Assembly: GCF_009742705.1 (NCBI RefSeq)
Contig: NZ_WPCU01000009.1
Coordinates: 62,526-126,525 of the forward strand
Direction of reading: 5' to 3'
Origin: Auraticoccus cholistanensis
GTDB taxonomy: Bacteria; Actinomycetota; Actinomycetes; Propionibacteriales; Propionibacteriaceae
Length of the DNA: 64,000 nucleotides
Positions 19,108 through 27,521 of the stretch are shown here, piece after piece. The position numbers were made by a program, and so were the translations under genes. The notes beneath the pieces were generated by a model that saw only the letters and a program-made list of their open reading frames with translations, did not search any database and was not told the origin of the DNA. How positions within the stretch are numbered: the stretch's first letter is position 1; each line of letters opens with the position of its first letter.

Positions 19108-19702
19108 TGATGACGTACACCACGAAGAACGCGACCATCAGGGCGAGGTAGGCGGTGCCGACGATGCCGAGCACCCACCCGACGGTGAGCATCCCGCCGT
19201 CCTTGTACTGACCCGGGTTCTGGCGCAGCTCCTTGCGGGCCTTGCTGCCCATGTACCAGGCGAAGGGACCCGTGACGCCGGCGAGCACGAGGCTGAGGAT
19301 GCCCAGCACCAGCACGGTCACCGACTGCGGGTGGTCCGGCAGCACCGGGGCGTAGCCGTAGGGCTGGGCCGGGTAGCTCTGCATGCCGTAGCCCTGCTGG
19401 GGGGCGTAGGGGTCGGACGCGCTCTGCTGGCTGTAGCCGTAGGGGTCCGAGGCGCTCTGCGAGGACTGCGCGCTCCAGCCCTGGCTGTAGGGGTCGGAGG
19501 CGGTCTGCGACGGCTGCGAGCCCCAGGACTGGCTGTAGGGGTCGGAGCCGGAGGGCTGCTGGCCGTAGGAGGGCTGCTGTCCCCAGGACTGGCCCTGAGG
19601 GTCCGCCGCGCTGCCGGAGGAACCGGCGCCGTAGCCCGGACCACCGGAGCCGTAGCCCTGCTGGTCACCGGAGTAGGGGCCCGAGGTGGGCGGCTGGGAC
19701 AT
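19067..19702 (-). CDS. DUF4190-like membrane protein with Q/S/Y/G-rich repeats
   Basis: 211 residues. The first ~130 are low-complexity, rich in Gln, Ser, Tyr, Gly and Pro, with four SDPY repeats (SDPYSQSW, SDPYSQGW, SDPYGYSQ, SDPYAPQQ). Two C-terminal helices (about VTVLVLGILSLVLAG and WVLGIVGTAYLALMVAFFVVYVII) surround WYMGSKARKELRQNPGQY, the DUF4190 pattern. Such proteins are common in actinobacteria; function unknown. ATG 19702 follows GAGGAGCC. The 3' end overlaps the EamA gene on the other strand. Confidence 0.8.
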   Translation of the reverse strand: MSQPPTSGPYSGDQQGYGSGGPGYGAGSSGSAADPQGQSWGQQPSYGQQPSGSDPYSQSWGSQPSQTASDPYSQGWSAQSSQSASDPYGYSQQSASDPYAPQQGYGMQSYPAQPYGYAPVLPDHPQSVTVLVLGILSLVLAGVTGPFAWYMGSKARKELRQNPGQYKDGGMLTVGWVLGIVGTAYLALMVAFFVVYVIIIVAILGMGVASY

Positions 19703-19813
19703 GGTGCTGGCTCCTCGTCGTGGTCGGTCCTCCCATGGTGGCACGACGGGAGGTCGCCGGGCACCTCGGCGAGCGCTGCCGGGGACCGGGGAGGTGGGGC
19801 CGCCCGGTGGGGC

Positions 19814-20692
19814 TCAGCCGGGCAGGCCCACGCGGCCCTCCGTCTCCTCGGCGAGCCCGTCGGCCAGCAGCCCCGCCAGGGCCCGGGCGGCCTGCGCCGG
19901 GTCGGGCCAGCCCGCCACCAGGGTCTCGCGTGCCAGCGGCTCCTCCGTGTCCCGCAGACTGGCCAGCAGCGCCCCGCGGCACTGCCGGTCGGTGCCGTGC
20001 CAGGCCTGCCCGCGGCGGGGCGGGCCGTCCCAGGCCGGGTGGCCCAGGGCCCGCCAGCGGCAGAGGTCCTGCACCGGGCAGCGGGGGCAGTCCGGGTTGC
20101 GCGCGGTGCACACCAGCGCCCCCAGCTCCATGGACGAGGCCGCCCACTCCGCGGCCTCGGCGGGCTGCTGCGGGAGCAGGGCGGCCGCGCGGGCCCGCTC
20201 GGCGGCCGTGGGTGCCGGGTCGGGGTGGGCGCGCCCGTCCAGCGTCCGGGCCAGCACGCGGCGCACGTTGGTGTCGAGCACCACGTGCCGCTGCCGGTGG
20301 GCGAAGCTCAGCACCGCCGCCGCCGTGTAGCTGCCCACGCCGGGGAGCGCGAGCAGCGCCGCCAGCTCGGTGGGCACCACGCCGCCGTGGCGCTCGGTGA
20401 TGGCGACCGCGGCGGCGTGCAGCCGGACCGCCCGGCGGGGGTAGCCCAGCCGTCCCCAGGCCCGGATCGCCTCCGACACCGGGGCGTCGGCCAGGGCGGC
20501 GGGTTCGGGCCAGCGCGCCACCCACTGCCGCCACGGCTCGAGCACGCGGGCCACCGGCGTCTGCTGCAGCATGAACTCGCTGACCATCACCGCCCAGGCC
20601 CCGACCCCGGGGTGGCGCCAGGGCAGGTCGCGTGCCGCCGTGGGGAACCACTCGCGGGTCCGCCGGACCAGCTCGCTCTCGGTGCCCACCAC
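19814..20692 (-). CDS. mutY: A/G-specific adenine glycosylase
   Basis: 292 residues. Catalytic Glu in SEFMLQQTPV, helix-hairpin-helix LPGVGSYTAAAV, catalytic Asp in VVLDTNVRRV and the iron-sulfur set C-x6-C-x2-C-x5-C (CTARNPDCPRCPVQDLC) are all present. It removes adenine opposite 8-oxoguanine. The C-terminal recognition domain is short. Start GTG 20692 is set by TAGGGT 7 nt upstream on the minus strand; the frame runs open to 21427 antisense to the next gene, which I reject. Confidence 0.93.
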   Translation of the reverse strand: MVGTESELVRRTREWFPTAARDLPWRHPGVGAWAVMVSEFMLQQTPVARVLEPWRQWVARWPEPAALADAPVSEAIRAWGRLGYPRRAVRLHAAAVAITERHGGVVPTELAALLALPGVGSYTAAAVLSFAHRQRHVVLDTNVRRVLARTLDGRAHPDPAPTAAERARAAALLPQQPAEAAEWAASSMELGALVCTARNPDCPRCPVQDLCRWRALGHPAWDGPPRRGQAWHGTDRQCRGALLASLRDTEEPLARETLVAGWPDPAQAARALAGLLADGLAEETEGRVGLPG

Positions 20693-20699
20693 GCCGGCC

Positions 20700-20705
20700 A
20701 CCCTA
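20700..20705 (-). promoter_or_regulatory. -10 box TAGGGT, leaderless start of mutY
   Basis: TAGGGT on the minus strand ends 7 nt before GTG 20692. Confidence 0.65.
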
Positions 20706-20754
20706 ATCTCCGCGCCACGCCGCGCGGGCGCCCGGGATCCGCCGGCCGGACACC

Positions 20755-20760
20755 TAGGCT
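20755..20760 (+). promoter_or_regulatory. -10 box TAGGCT, leaderless start
   Basis: TAGGCT ends 7 nt before the ATG at 20768. Confidence 0.65.
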
Positions 20761-20767
20761 CGCGCCC

Positions 20768-21568
20768 ATGAGCGCTGTCCTGCACCCGGTGGGACCAGAG
20801 GAGCCGCGCACCTACTGGGTGCGCCGGGCCACGGTGCTCGCGGTCGTGCTGGTGGTGGTGCTGGTGGCCGTCTGGGCCTTCAAGCCTGGCGGGTCCGACG
20901 TGCAGGCCGTCCCCGCCGCCACCCCGACGCCCGGGGCGACGGCGGACGCAGCCGAGCCCGGCGCCACACCCTCGGCCACCCGCAGCCCCGCGCCCTCCCC
21001 CTCCCCGACCGCCCCGCCGACCCCGACCGCCACCGCGACCTCGAGCGCCACGTCGACGGCGTCGTCGAGCCCCACCGCGGGACCGAGCAGGACCCCGGAG
21101 CCGAGCCCGACCGCCGAGCGCGAGGAGAGCCCCGCGGCCGAGGAGGAGCGGGACGAGGACGCCCGGAAGAAGCCGGCGGAGCCGGTGGCCTGCGTCAGCG
21201 AGGACCTGCGCGTCACGCTCACCGGCTCGAGCCGGGCCCGGATCGGCGAGGACCACGAGCTCGAGCTCTCGGTGATCAACGGCACCGGCACCAGCTGCGA
21301 GCTGGCCGTCGACGGCGACAGCTTCGAGCTGCGGATCTACTCCGGCGCCGACCGGATCTGGACCACCGACCACTGCGCCCGCTGGGTGCCGGAGAAGACG
21401 GTGACGCTGGAGCCGGAGGAGGCCCACGCCTGGTCGATGACCTGGCCCGGGGCCCGCAGCCGCGAGGACTGCGAGCTGTCGGAGACGCCGCTGCGGCCCG
21501 GCACCTACGTGGCCACGGCCGTCTACCAGAAGGCCAAGCCGGTCCAGCTCGTGATGACCCTGGGCTGA
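20768..21568 (+). CDS. membrane-anchored protein with S/T/P-rich stalk, function unknown
   Basis: 266 residues. A short cytoplasmic lead, one helix (about 20-40, VLAVVLVVVLVAVWAF), a Ser/Thr/Pro/Ala linker of about 85 residues, an acidic segment (EREESPAAEEERDED), then a ~120-residue extracellular domain with four Cys (AC, SCE, DHCAR, REDCE) that looks beta-rich and could form two disulfides. I do not recognise the domain; the layout is that of a surface or cell-wall-spanning protein. It converges with disA and both stops fall in one hairpin. Confidence 0.75.
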   Translation: MSAVLHPVGPEEPRTYWVRRATVLAVVLVVVLVAVWAFKPGGSDVQAVPAATPTPGATADAAEPGATPSATRSPAPSPSPTAPPTPTATATSSATSTASSSPTAGPSRTPEPSPTAEREESPAAEEERDEDARKKPAEPVACVSEDLRVTLTGSSRARIGEDHELELSVINGTGTSCELAVDGDSFELRIYSGADRIWTTDHCARWVPEKTVTLEPEEAHAWSMTWPGARSREDCELSETPLRPGTYVATAVYQKAKPVQLVMTLG

Positions 21569-21583
21569 GCCCGCTCAGCCCAG
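21560..21583. terminator. bidirectional terminator containing both stop codons
   Basis: CTGGGCTGAG, 4-nt loop, CTCAGCCCAG: a perfect 10-bp stem that includes the TGA of the S/T/P-rich gene and the stop of disA. Confidence 0.7.
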
Positions 21584-22636
21584 CCGCTCGGTGTAGGCCG
21601 CCTCGGCCACCCGGATGAGCCCGTCGCGGATCATCCGCGCCCGCTGCTCACCGACGCCCTCGACCTCCTGCAGCTCGGCCTTGGAGGCGCTGAACAGCGC
21701 CTGCAGCCCGCCGAAGTGCTCCAGCAGCCGTTCGCCCAGGGCACCGGGCAGCCGCTGGATCTGGGCCAGCTGGCGGAACCCGCGCGGGGTCAGCCGGCGG
21801 TCGAGGTGGTCCTCGGTCGAGAACCCCACCACCCTTGCCACGGTCAGCGGCTCCAGCAGCTCGGCGGTGGGGATGTCGTGCAGGGCCGCCACCTGCAGCG
21901 GCGGGCCGTCCGCGCTGCTGTAGTCGCGCTCCAGCAGCGCGGCGACCTCCGAGGCCGAGCCGTCCAGCTCACGGACCTGCAGCTCGAGCAGCCGGCCGTC
22001 GGTGCCCAGGCTGAGCACGTAGTCGTCCAGCTCCTGCTGCAGCCGGCGCACCATCTCCAGCCGCTGCATCACCAGCACGACGTCCTTGACCGTGACCTGG
22101 TCCTGCACCTCCAGCGAGGACAGCTGGGTGAGCAGCGTCCACAGCCGCTCGCTGTAGCGCTCCAGGGTCTGCAGCGCCTGGCCCGCCTGGCCCAGGATCA
22201 CCTGCGAGGGCTCCACGGGGTGGCGGCCGTCGCTGAGGAAGAGCGCGATGGTGGCCATCGAGGCCGACACCGTCACGGCCGGGACCTCGGTCTGGCGCGC
22301 CACCCGGTCCGCGGTGCGGTGCCGGGTGCCCGTCTCCAGGGTCTCGATACGGGCGTCCGGCATGAGCTGCACGCCGGCGGCCACGATCCGGCTGAGGTCG
22401 CTGCTCAGCACCACCGCGCCGTCCATCTTCGACAGCTCGCGCAGCGCCATCGGGGTGAAGGGGGTGTCGAGGGAGAACCCGCCGGTGGAGACCTGCTCGA
22501 CCGCCCGGTTGCTGCCCAGCACCACCAGCGCGCCGGTGCGTCCGCGCAGCACCCGCTCCAGGCCGTCCCGCAGCGGGGTCCCCGGCGCCACCAGCGCACG
22601 GAAGCGCCGCAGCTGGACGTCCGGGTCGGGGCTCAC
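21575..22636 (-). CDS. disA: DNA-integrity scanning diadenylate cyclase
   Basis: 353 residues. The DAC domain (about 1-145) has DGA at 72-74 and GTRHRTA at 103-109, which bind ATP and form c-di-AMP; a helical linker and a C-terminal helix-hairpin-helix region (ALFSASKAELQEVEGVGEQRARMIRDGL) follow, binding branched DNA. Start GTG 22636 is placed 6 nt after TAGGGT. RadA, known to partner DisA in mycobacteria and Bacillus, is encoded two genes upstream on the same strand. Confidence 0.95.
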   Translation of the reverse strand: MSPDPDVQLRRFRALVAPGTPLRDGLERVLRGRTGALVVLGSNRAVEQVSTGGFSLDTPFTPMALRELSKMDGAVVLSSDLSRIVAAGVQLMPDARIETLETGTRHRTADRVARQTEVPAVTVSASMATIALFLSDGRHPVEPSQVILGQAGQALQTLERYSERLWTLLTQLSSLEVQDQVTVKDVVLVMQRLEMVRRLQQELDDYVLSLGTDGRLLELQVRELDGSASEVAALLERDYSSADGPPLQVAALHDIPTAELLEPLTVARVVGFSTEDHLDRRLTPRGFRQLAQIQRLPGALGERLLEHFGGLQALFSASKAELQEVEGVGEQRARMIRDGLIRVAEAAYTERLG

Positions 22637-22642
22637 GCAGCC

Positions 22643-22648
22643 ACCCTA
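22643..22648 (-). promoter_or_regulatory. -10 box TAGGGT, leaderless start of disA
   Basis: TAGGGT (minus strand) ends 6 nt before GTG 22636 and overlaps the 3' end of the DUF2809 gene. Confidence 0.65.
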
Positions 22649-23119
22649 GTGGGGCCCGGGCCCGCTCCCGGGGCCGGAGGTGCCGCCGTCCCGCACCGCG
22701 GCGACGGCCCCCGCCGGGCGGGGCAGCAGGGCCAGCAGCAGCCCGCCCAGCACCGAGCCCAGCAGGCACCACAGCAGATCCCAGCCGCTGAAGGTGCTGC
22801 CCAGCAGCAGCCGCAGCGCCGGGACCTGCTCCGAGAGCCGGGCGGGCACGCCGGTCAGCTGCAGCAGCTCCAGCAGCACCCCCACGGTCGCCGCCGCCAC
22901 CGCGCAGGTGGCGGGGCGGGCCGCCGGCACCAGCAGGGCGACCAGCAGCACCCAGGCGCAGGCGTAGAGCACGCCGCCGGCCAGGTCGACCAGCCCGGAG
23001 CCGTCGCGGACCAGCTGCAGCGCCGCGCCGGCGGCGACCACGGCGAGCAGGGACCCCAGCAGGACGGGCCGGGGAGGCCGTCGCCGCGCGGGGGCGTCCC
23101 TCGCCGGGGCGGTGGTCAC
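22646..23119 (-). CDS. DUF2809-like membrane protein
   Basis: 157 residues with about four hydrophobic helices; the pattern ALQLVRDGSGLVDLAGGVLYACAWVLLVALL and FSGWDLLWCLLGSVLGGLLLALL fits DUF2809 (some VanZ-like resemblance). Function unknown. GTG 23119 overlaps the radA TGA as GTGA, so it is coupled to radA, and its 3' end overlaps the disA -10 box. Confidence 0.65.
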   Translation of the reverse strand: MTTAPARDAPARRRPPRPVLLGSLLAVVAAGAALQLVRDGSGLVDLAGGVLYACAWVLLVALLVPAARPATCAVAAATVGVLLELLQLTGVPARLSEQVPALRLLLGSTFSGWDLLWCLLGSVLGGLLLALLPRPAGAVAAVRDGGTSGPGSGPGPH

Positions 23120-24507
23120 CGCGGCCCGGGGCGCTCGGCCGGCGTCTGCAGGGCGGCCAGCGCCCCGCTGAGGGTCATCGCGTGCCGCACGGACAGCCCG
23201 GGGCGCTTGGCGCCGCCGGAGGGCGCGGGGGCGGGGGAGGGCGGCAGCACCGCCGTCCGGAAGCCCAGCCGGGCGGCCTCGGCCACCCGCCGCTCGGGGG
23301 AGGGGATCCGCCGCAGCTCGCCGGCCAGCCCGACCTCGCCGAGGGCGATCAGCCCCGTGGGCACCGGGTCGTTGGTGGCGGCGGAGGCGACCGCCAGCGC
23401 GATGGCCAGGTCGGCGCCCGGGTCGGACACCTTGGCCCCGCCGACCGTGGAGACGTAGACGTCGCGGTTGCTCAGCCGGATGCCGCAGCGCCGCTCCAGC
23501 ACCGCCAGGATCATCGACACCCGCGGCCCCTCGAGGCCGTGGGTGGTGCGGCGCGGCACCTGCAGCGCCGAGGGTGCGACGAGGGCCTGGATCTCGGCCA
23601 GCAGCGGGCGGCGGCCCTCCATGGTGACGGTGATGCAGGTGCCCGGCACCGGGTCGGCGTGCTGGGAGGTGAACAGCCCCGACGGGTCGGCGACCTCGAC
23701 GATGCCCTGCTCGGCCATCTCGAAGCAGCCAACCTCGTCGGCCGGGCCGAAGCGGTTCTTGGTGGCCCGCACCATCCGGAAGCCGGAGTGCCGGTCGCCC
23801 TCGAAGGCCAGCACCACGTCGACCAGGTGCTCCAGCAGCCGGGGCCCGGCGATGGCGCCGTCCTTGGTGACGTGGCCGACGATGACCACGGCCATGCCGC
23901 GCCGTTTGGCCACCCGGACCAGGGCCGCCGTCACCTCGCGCACCTGGGTGACGCCGCCGGGGGAGCCCTCAGCCTCCGCCGCCCCCACCGTCTGCACCGA
24001 GTCGAGCACCATCAGCGAGGGGGAGACCTCCTCGATGTGGCCGAGGATGGTGCCCAGGTCGGTCTCGGCCGCCAGGTAGAGCTCGTCGGCCAGCGCCCCC
24101 GTGCGGCCCGCCCGCAGCCGCACCTGGGCGGCGGACTCCTCGCCGGTGACGTAGAGGGTGCGCCGCCCGGCGGCGGCCCAGCGGGCCGCGACCTCCAGCA
24201 GCAGGGTCGACTTGCCGACGCCGGGCTCGCCGGCCAGCAGGGCCACCGCGCCGGGGACCAGCCCGTCGCCCAGCACCCGGTCGAGCTCCCCGATGCCGGT
24301 CAGCGTCCGGGTGGCGGCGTCGGCGGCGACCGCCGCGATGGGCACGGCCTTGGCCGCCGGCACCGAGCTCTGCACCGCCGCCAGCTTCGGCGCGCCCTGC
24401 TCGGCCACCGAGCCCCAGGTCTGGCACTCACCGCACCGGCCCACCCACCGCACGCTCGTCCAGCCGCACTCGGTGCAGCTGAACGCCGGTCTGCTCGCTC
24501 TGGCCAT
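23116..24507 (-). CDS. radA: DNA repair protein RadA
   Basis: 463 residues. An N-terminal zinc finger (C11, C14, C25, C28), a RecA-like core with Walker A GEPGVGKST, the RadA motif KNRFG and a C-terminal Lon-protease-like domain (GGAKVSDPGADLAIALAVASA). It promotes branch migration in recombination. TAGCGT lies exactly 7 nt before ATG 24507, so I use it rather than the GTG at 24516. Confidence 0.96.
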   Translation of the reverse strand: MARASRPAFSCTECGWTSVRWVGRCGECQTWGSVAEQGAPKLAAVQSSVPAAKAVPIAAVAADAATRTLTGIGELDRVLGDGLVPGAVALLAGEPGVGKSTLLLEVAARWAAAGRRTLYVTGEESAAQVRLRAGRTGALADELYLAAETDLGTILGHIEEVSPSLMVLDSVQTVGAAEAEGSPGGVTQVREVTAALVRVAKRRGMAVVIVGHVTKDGAIAGPRLLEHLVDVVLAFEGDRHSGFRMVRATKNRFGPADEVGCFEMAEQGIVEVADPSGLFTSQHADPVPGTCITVTMEGRRPLLAEIQALVAPSALQVPRRTTHGLEGPRVSMILAVLERRCGIRLSNRDVYVSTVGGAKVSDPGADLAIALAVASAATNDPVPTGLIALGEVGLAGELRRIPSPERRVAEAARLGFRTAVLPPSPAPAPSGGAKRPGLSVRHAMTLSGALAALQTPAERPGPR

Positions 24508-24514
24508 GGCGCAC

Positions 24515-24520
24515 ACGCTA
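24515..24520 (-). promoter_or_regulatory. -10 box TAGCGT, leaderless start of radA
   Basis: TAGCGT (minus strand) ends 7 nt before ATG 24507, which decides the start over the upstream GTG. Confidence 0.65.
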
Positions 24521-24538
24521 GGCCAGCCCGCCGACAGT

Positions 24539-25357
24539 TCAGGCCAGCCAGCCGGCGACCCGGTCGGCGAACCAGCCCGGCGCCTGCAGCGGCACCCCGT
24601 GGCCGCAGCCGGGGACGACCTCGAGCTCGCCGTGCGGGGCTGCTGCGGCCAGGTCGCGGGCCGAGGCCTGCAGCAGCCGTCGCTCTCGCGCTCCCACCAG
24701 CACCAGCACCCGCCCCGGGTAGCGCGACCAGGCGGGCGGCGGGACGAAGGCGAGGTTGGCCCCGACCGCGGCGACCAGGTCGGTCCGGCTGGTGGTCACG
24801 GAGGTGGTGAGGTAGTCCGCCAGCAGGTCCGGGGGCACGGCCAGCGCCCGCGCCTGCAGCTGGGCGAACCAGCGGCGACGCGCCAGCGGGGCGGTGAGCC
24901 CCACCAGCCGCAGCGCGGCGCCGGCGAACCGCATCGGGCGGGCCTGGGCGCTGACCACCACGACCTGCTCGACCAGCCCGGGGTGCTGGGCCGCCAGCAG
25001 CACGGCCAGCTGGCCGCCGAGGGAGAACCCGACCACGGCGACGGGACCCGCCCCGGACCCCAGCAGCGCCGCCACGGCGTCCACCGTGTGCTGGGAGGAG
25101 CGGTAGGGCTCGCCGGCGCTGCGGCCGTGGCCCGGCAGGTCGGGGACGATCACCCGGTGGCTGGTGGCCAGCCGTCGGGCCGCCGGGCGCCACATCCAGC
25201 CGGCGACCCCGCCGCCGTGCAGCAGCAGCATCCGCGGGGCCGCCGGGGGGCCGCTCTCCTCGACGTGCACCCGCACACCATGCCAGAGCGGGATCCCGGA
25301 CGGCGCGGGGAACAAGGACGGACCGCCGGACGCTAGGGTGGTTGACAGTTCAACCAT
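24539..25357 (-). CDS. alpha/beta hydrolase
   Basis: Up to 272 residues. MLLLHGGGVAGWMW gives the oxyanion loop, VVGFSLGGQLAVLL the nucleophile elbow (G-F-S-L-G), and VVPGCGHGVPLQAPGWFAD the catalytic His near the C-terminus. Small-molecule esterase or C-C hydrolase; substrate unknown. ATG 25357 is used, but its first codons lie in the palindrome shared with the divergent gene and a -10 box lies downstream of it, so an internal GTG near residue 28 (VRVHVEESG) could be the real start. Confidence 0.8.
   Translation of the reverse strand: MVELSTTLASGGPSLFPAPSGIPLWHGVRVHVEESGPPAAPRMLLLHGGGVAGWMWRPAARRLATSHRVIVPDLPGHGRSAGEPYRSSQHTVDAVAALLGSGAGPVAVVGFSLGGQLAVLLAAQHPGLVEQVVVVSAQARPMRFAGAALRLVGLTAPLARRRWFAQLQARALAVPPDLLADYLTTSVTTSRTDLVAAVGANLAFVPPPAWSRYPGRVLVLVGARERRLLQASARDLAAAAPHGELEVVPGCGHGVPLQAPGWFADRVAGWLA
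25330..25339. promoter_or_regulatory. overlapping divergent -10 boxes
   Basis: ACGCTAGGGT reads TAGGGT on plus (25334-25339) and TAGCGT on minus (25330-25335), sharing the TA, between the hydrolase and the LLM oxidoreductase. Confidence 0.5.
25340..25355. promoter_or_regulatory. candidate operator GGTTGA-N4-TCAACC
   Basis: Perfect 6-bp arms (25340-25345, 25350-25355) directly downstream of the plus-strand -10 and covering the likely start site. The TTGA...TCAA form resembles MarR-family operators; no regulator gene lies beside it. Confidence 0.5.
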
Positions 25358-25371
25358 CAGGAGGTCCCGTC

Positions 25372-26415
25372 ATGAGCCAGCCCGTCACCGCCCAGGTCCA
25401 GCTCGGGCTGGACACCTTCGGCGACGTCACCGTGGACGCCGCCGGCCGGCGCCGTTCGCACGCCCAGGTGGTCCGCGAGGTGGTCGAGCAGGGCGTGGTC
25501 GCCGACCGCGTCGGCGTCGACGCCTTCGGTGTGGGGGAGCACCACCGCGACGACTACGCGGTCTCCGCCCCCGACGTCGTGCTGGCCGCCATCGCCGCCC
25601 GCACCGAGCGGATCCTGGTCGGCACGGCCGTCACCGTGCTCAGCTCCGACGACCCGGTGCGGGTCTACGAGCGCTTCGCCACCCTCGACGCCATCTCCTC
25701 CGGCCGCGCCGAGATCACCCTGGGCCGCGGCTCCTTCACCGAGTCCTTCCCGCTGTTCGGGCTCGACCTGGCCGACTACGAGGTGCTGTTCAGCGAGAAG
25801 CTGGACCTGTTCGCCGCGCTGCGGGGCGAGGGCCGGGTCCGCTGGCAGGGCACCACGCGCCCGCCGCTGGACGCGGAGGTGTTCCCCAAGACCGAGCGCG
25901 GGACGCTGCCGGCCTGGATCGGCGTCGGCGGCTCCCCGGAGTCGGTGGTGCGCGCGGCCCGCTACGGCATCCCGATGATGCTGGCCGTCATCGGCGGGCA
26001 GCCGGAGCGCTTCGTCCCCTACGCCGACCTGTACCGGCGGGCGCTGGCCGAGCTCGGCCAGCCCGAGCTGCCGCTGGGCGTCCACTCGCCCGGCTTCGTC
26101 GCCGACACCGACGAGGAGGCCCGTGAGCTGATGTTCCCCCACTTCAAGGCCAACCGGGACCGCATCGGGCGCGAGCGGGGCTGGGGCCCGACCAGCCGCG
26201 CCCAGTTCGAGGCCGAGGCCGACACCGGCGCGGTCTTCGTCGGGTCCCCCGAGACGGTGGCGCAGAAGATCGCCCGCACCGTCGGCCAGCTGGGGCTCAG
26301 CCGCTTCGACCTGAAGTACAGCAACGGGCCGATGCCGCACGAGCAGCTGGTCCACGCCATCGAGCTGTACGGCACCCGCGTCATCCCGCGCGTCCGCGAG
26401 CTGCTGGCCGGCTGA
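25372..26415 (+). CDS. LLM-class flavin-dependent oxidoreductase
   Basis: 347 residues of the luciferase-like monooxygenase fold: LGLDTFGDVTVDAAG, GVDAFGVGEHHRDDYAVSAPDVVLAA and RSHAQ features match the branch that uses FMNH2 or F420. A substrate cannot be named. Start ATG 25372 has a perfect AGGAGG 7 nt upstream (25359-25364), making it one of the few strongly leadered genes here; a TTG at 25342 is rejected. Divergent from the hydrolase across a shared promoter and palindrome. Confidence 0.88.
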   Translation: MSQPVTAQVQLGLDTFGDVTVDAAGRRRSHAQVVREVVEQGVVADRVGVDAFGVGEHHRDDYAVSAPDVVLAAIAARTERILVGTAVTVLSSDDPVRVYERFATLDAISSGRAEITLGRGSFTESFPLFGLDLADYEVLFSEKLDLFAALRGEGRVRWQGTTRPPLDAEVFPKTERGTLPAWIGVGGSPESVVRAARYGIPMMLAVIGGQPERFVPYADLYRRALAELGQPELPLGVHSPGFVADTDEEARELMFPHFKANRDRIGRERGWGPTSRAQFEAEADTGAVFVGSPETVAQKIARTVGQLGLSRFDLKYSNGPMPHEQLVHAIELYGTRVIPRVRELLAG

Positions 26416-26426
26416 GCCCCGGCCGG

Positions 26427-27521
26427 TCAGCGCAGGCCGGCGGCGACCTCGAGCACCCGGGCGTTCGCCTCCGGCTCGCCGACGCTGATCCGCAGGCCGG
26501 CGGCGGCCAGCTCGGCCGGCGAGGTGCCGGTCGGAGTGAACGGACGGACGGTCAGCGCCGCCTGCTCGAACGCCCCGGCCCACTCCGCCGTGCGGCTGCC
26601 GGCGGGCAGCCAGACGAAGTTGGCCTGGGTGTCGGGCACCGGGTGGCCGGCCCCGCGCAACCCGGTCAGCAGCTCGGTGCGGGCGGCGACCAGCGCGTCC
26701 ACCCGCGCCAGCAGCTCCTGCTCCGCCTCCAGCGAGGCGAGCACGGCCGCCTGGGCCACCGAGGACACGCCGAAGGGCAGCGTCACCGCCCGGACGGCCT
26801 CGGCCAGCCCGGGCTCGCTGACGCTGAAGCCGACCCGGAAGCCGGCCAGCCCGTAGGCCTTGGAGAAGGTGCGCAGCACCACCACGTTGGCGAACTCGGC
26901 CAGCAGGTCCAGCCCGCGGGCGGCGTCGTCGTCGCGGACGAACTCCACGTAGGCCTCGTCCACGACCACCATCACCTCCGGCGGCACCCGCCGGCAGAAC
27001 CGCACCAGCTCGTCGTGGGTGACCACCGGACCGGTCGGGTTGTTGGGGGTGCAGACCAGCACCGCGCGGGTGCGGTCGGTGATCGCGGCGGCCATCGCGT
27101 CGAGGTCGTGGCGGGCGTCGGCGGTGAGCGGCACCGGCACCCCCACCGCGCCGGGGAGCTGGACCGCGATCGGGTAGGCCTCGAAGGAGCGCCAGGCGTG
27201 CACGACCTCGTCCCCGGGCTCGCACACCGTCTGCAGCAGCTGGTACAGCACCGCGACCGAGCCGGTGCCGAAGACGACCTGCTCGGCGTCCACCCCCAGG
27301 CGGGCCGCCACCCCCTCGGCGATGGCGGAGTTGCCCGCGTCGGGGTAGCGGTTCATGCTCCGGGCGGCGGCCTCGACGGCGGCCATCACGCCCGGCAGCG
27401 GCGGGAACGGGTTCTCGTTGCTGGACAGCTTGTACGGCGTCAGCCCGGGACGGGCCTGCGGCGGACGTCCCGCGCGGTAGGCCGGCAGCCCGGCGACGAC
27501 CGGCCGGATCCGCACCGCCAT
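26427..27521 (-). CDS. hisC: histidinol-phosphate/aromatic aminotransferase
   Basis: 364 residues, PLP class I/II. KLSSNENPFPPLP at the N-terminus, VCTPNNPTGPVV, DEAYVEF and the PLP-lysine motif TFSKAYGLAGFRVG are the HisC/Pat pattern. It may act on histidinol phosphate or on phenylpyruvate/aromatic acids; no other his genes are near, so the aromatic role is possible. ATG 27521 overlaps the upstream VOC gene stop (TGATG). Confidence 0.85.
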   Translation of the reverse strand: MAVRIRPVVAGLPAYRAGRPPQARPGLTPYKLSSNENPFPPLPGVMAAVEAAARSMNRYPDAGNSAIAEGVAARLGVDAEQVVFGTGSVAVLYQLLQTVCEPGDEVVHAWRSFEAYPIAVQLPGAVGVPVPLTADARHDLDAMAAAITDRTRAVLVCTPNNPTGPVVTHDELVRFCRRVPPEVMVVVDEAYVEFVRDDDAARGLDLLAEFANVVVLRTFSKAYGLAGFRVGFSVSEPGLAEAVRAVTLPFGVSSVAQAAVLASLEAEQELLARVDALVAARTELLTGLRGAGHPVPDTQANFVWLPAGSRTAEWAGAFEQAALTVRPFTPTGTSPAELAAAGLRISVGEPEANARVLEVAAGLR

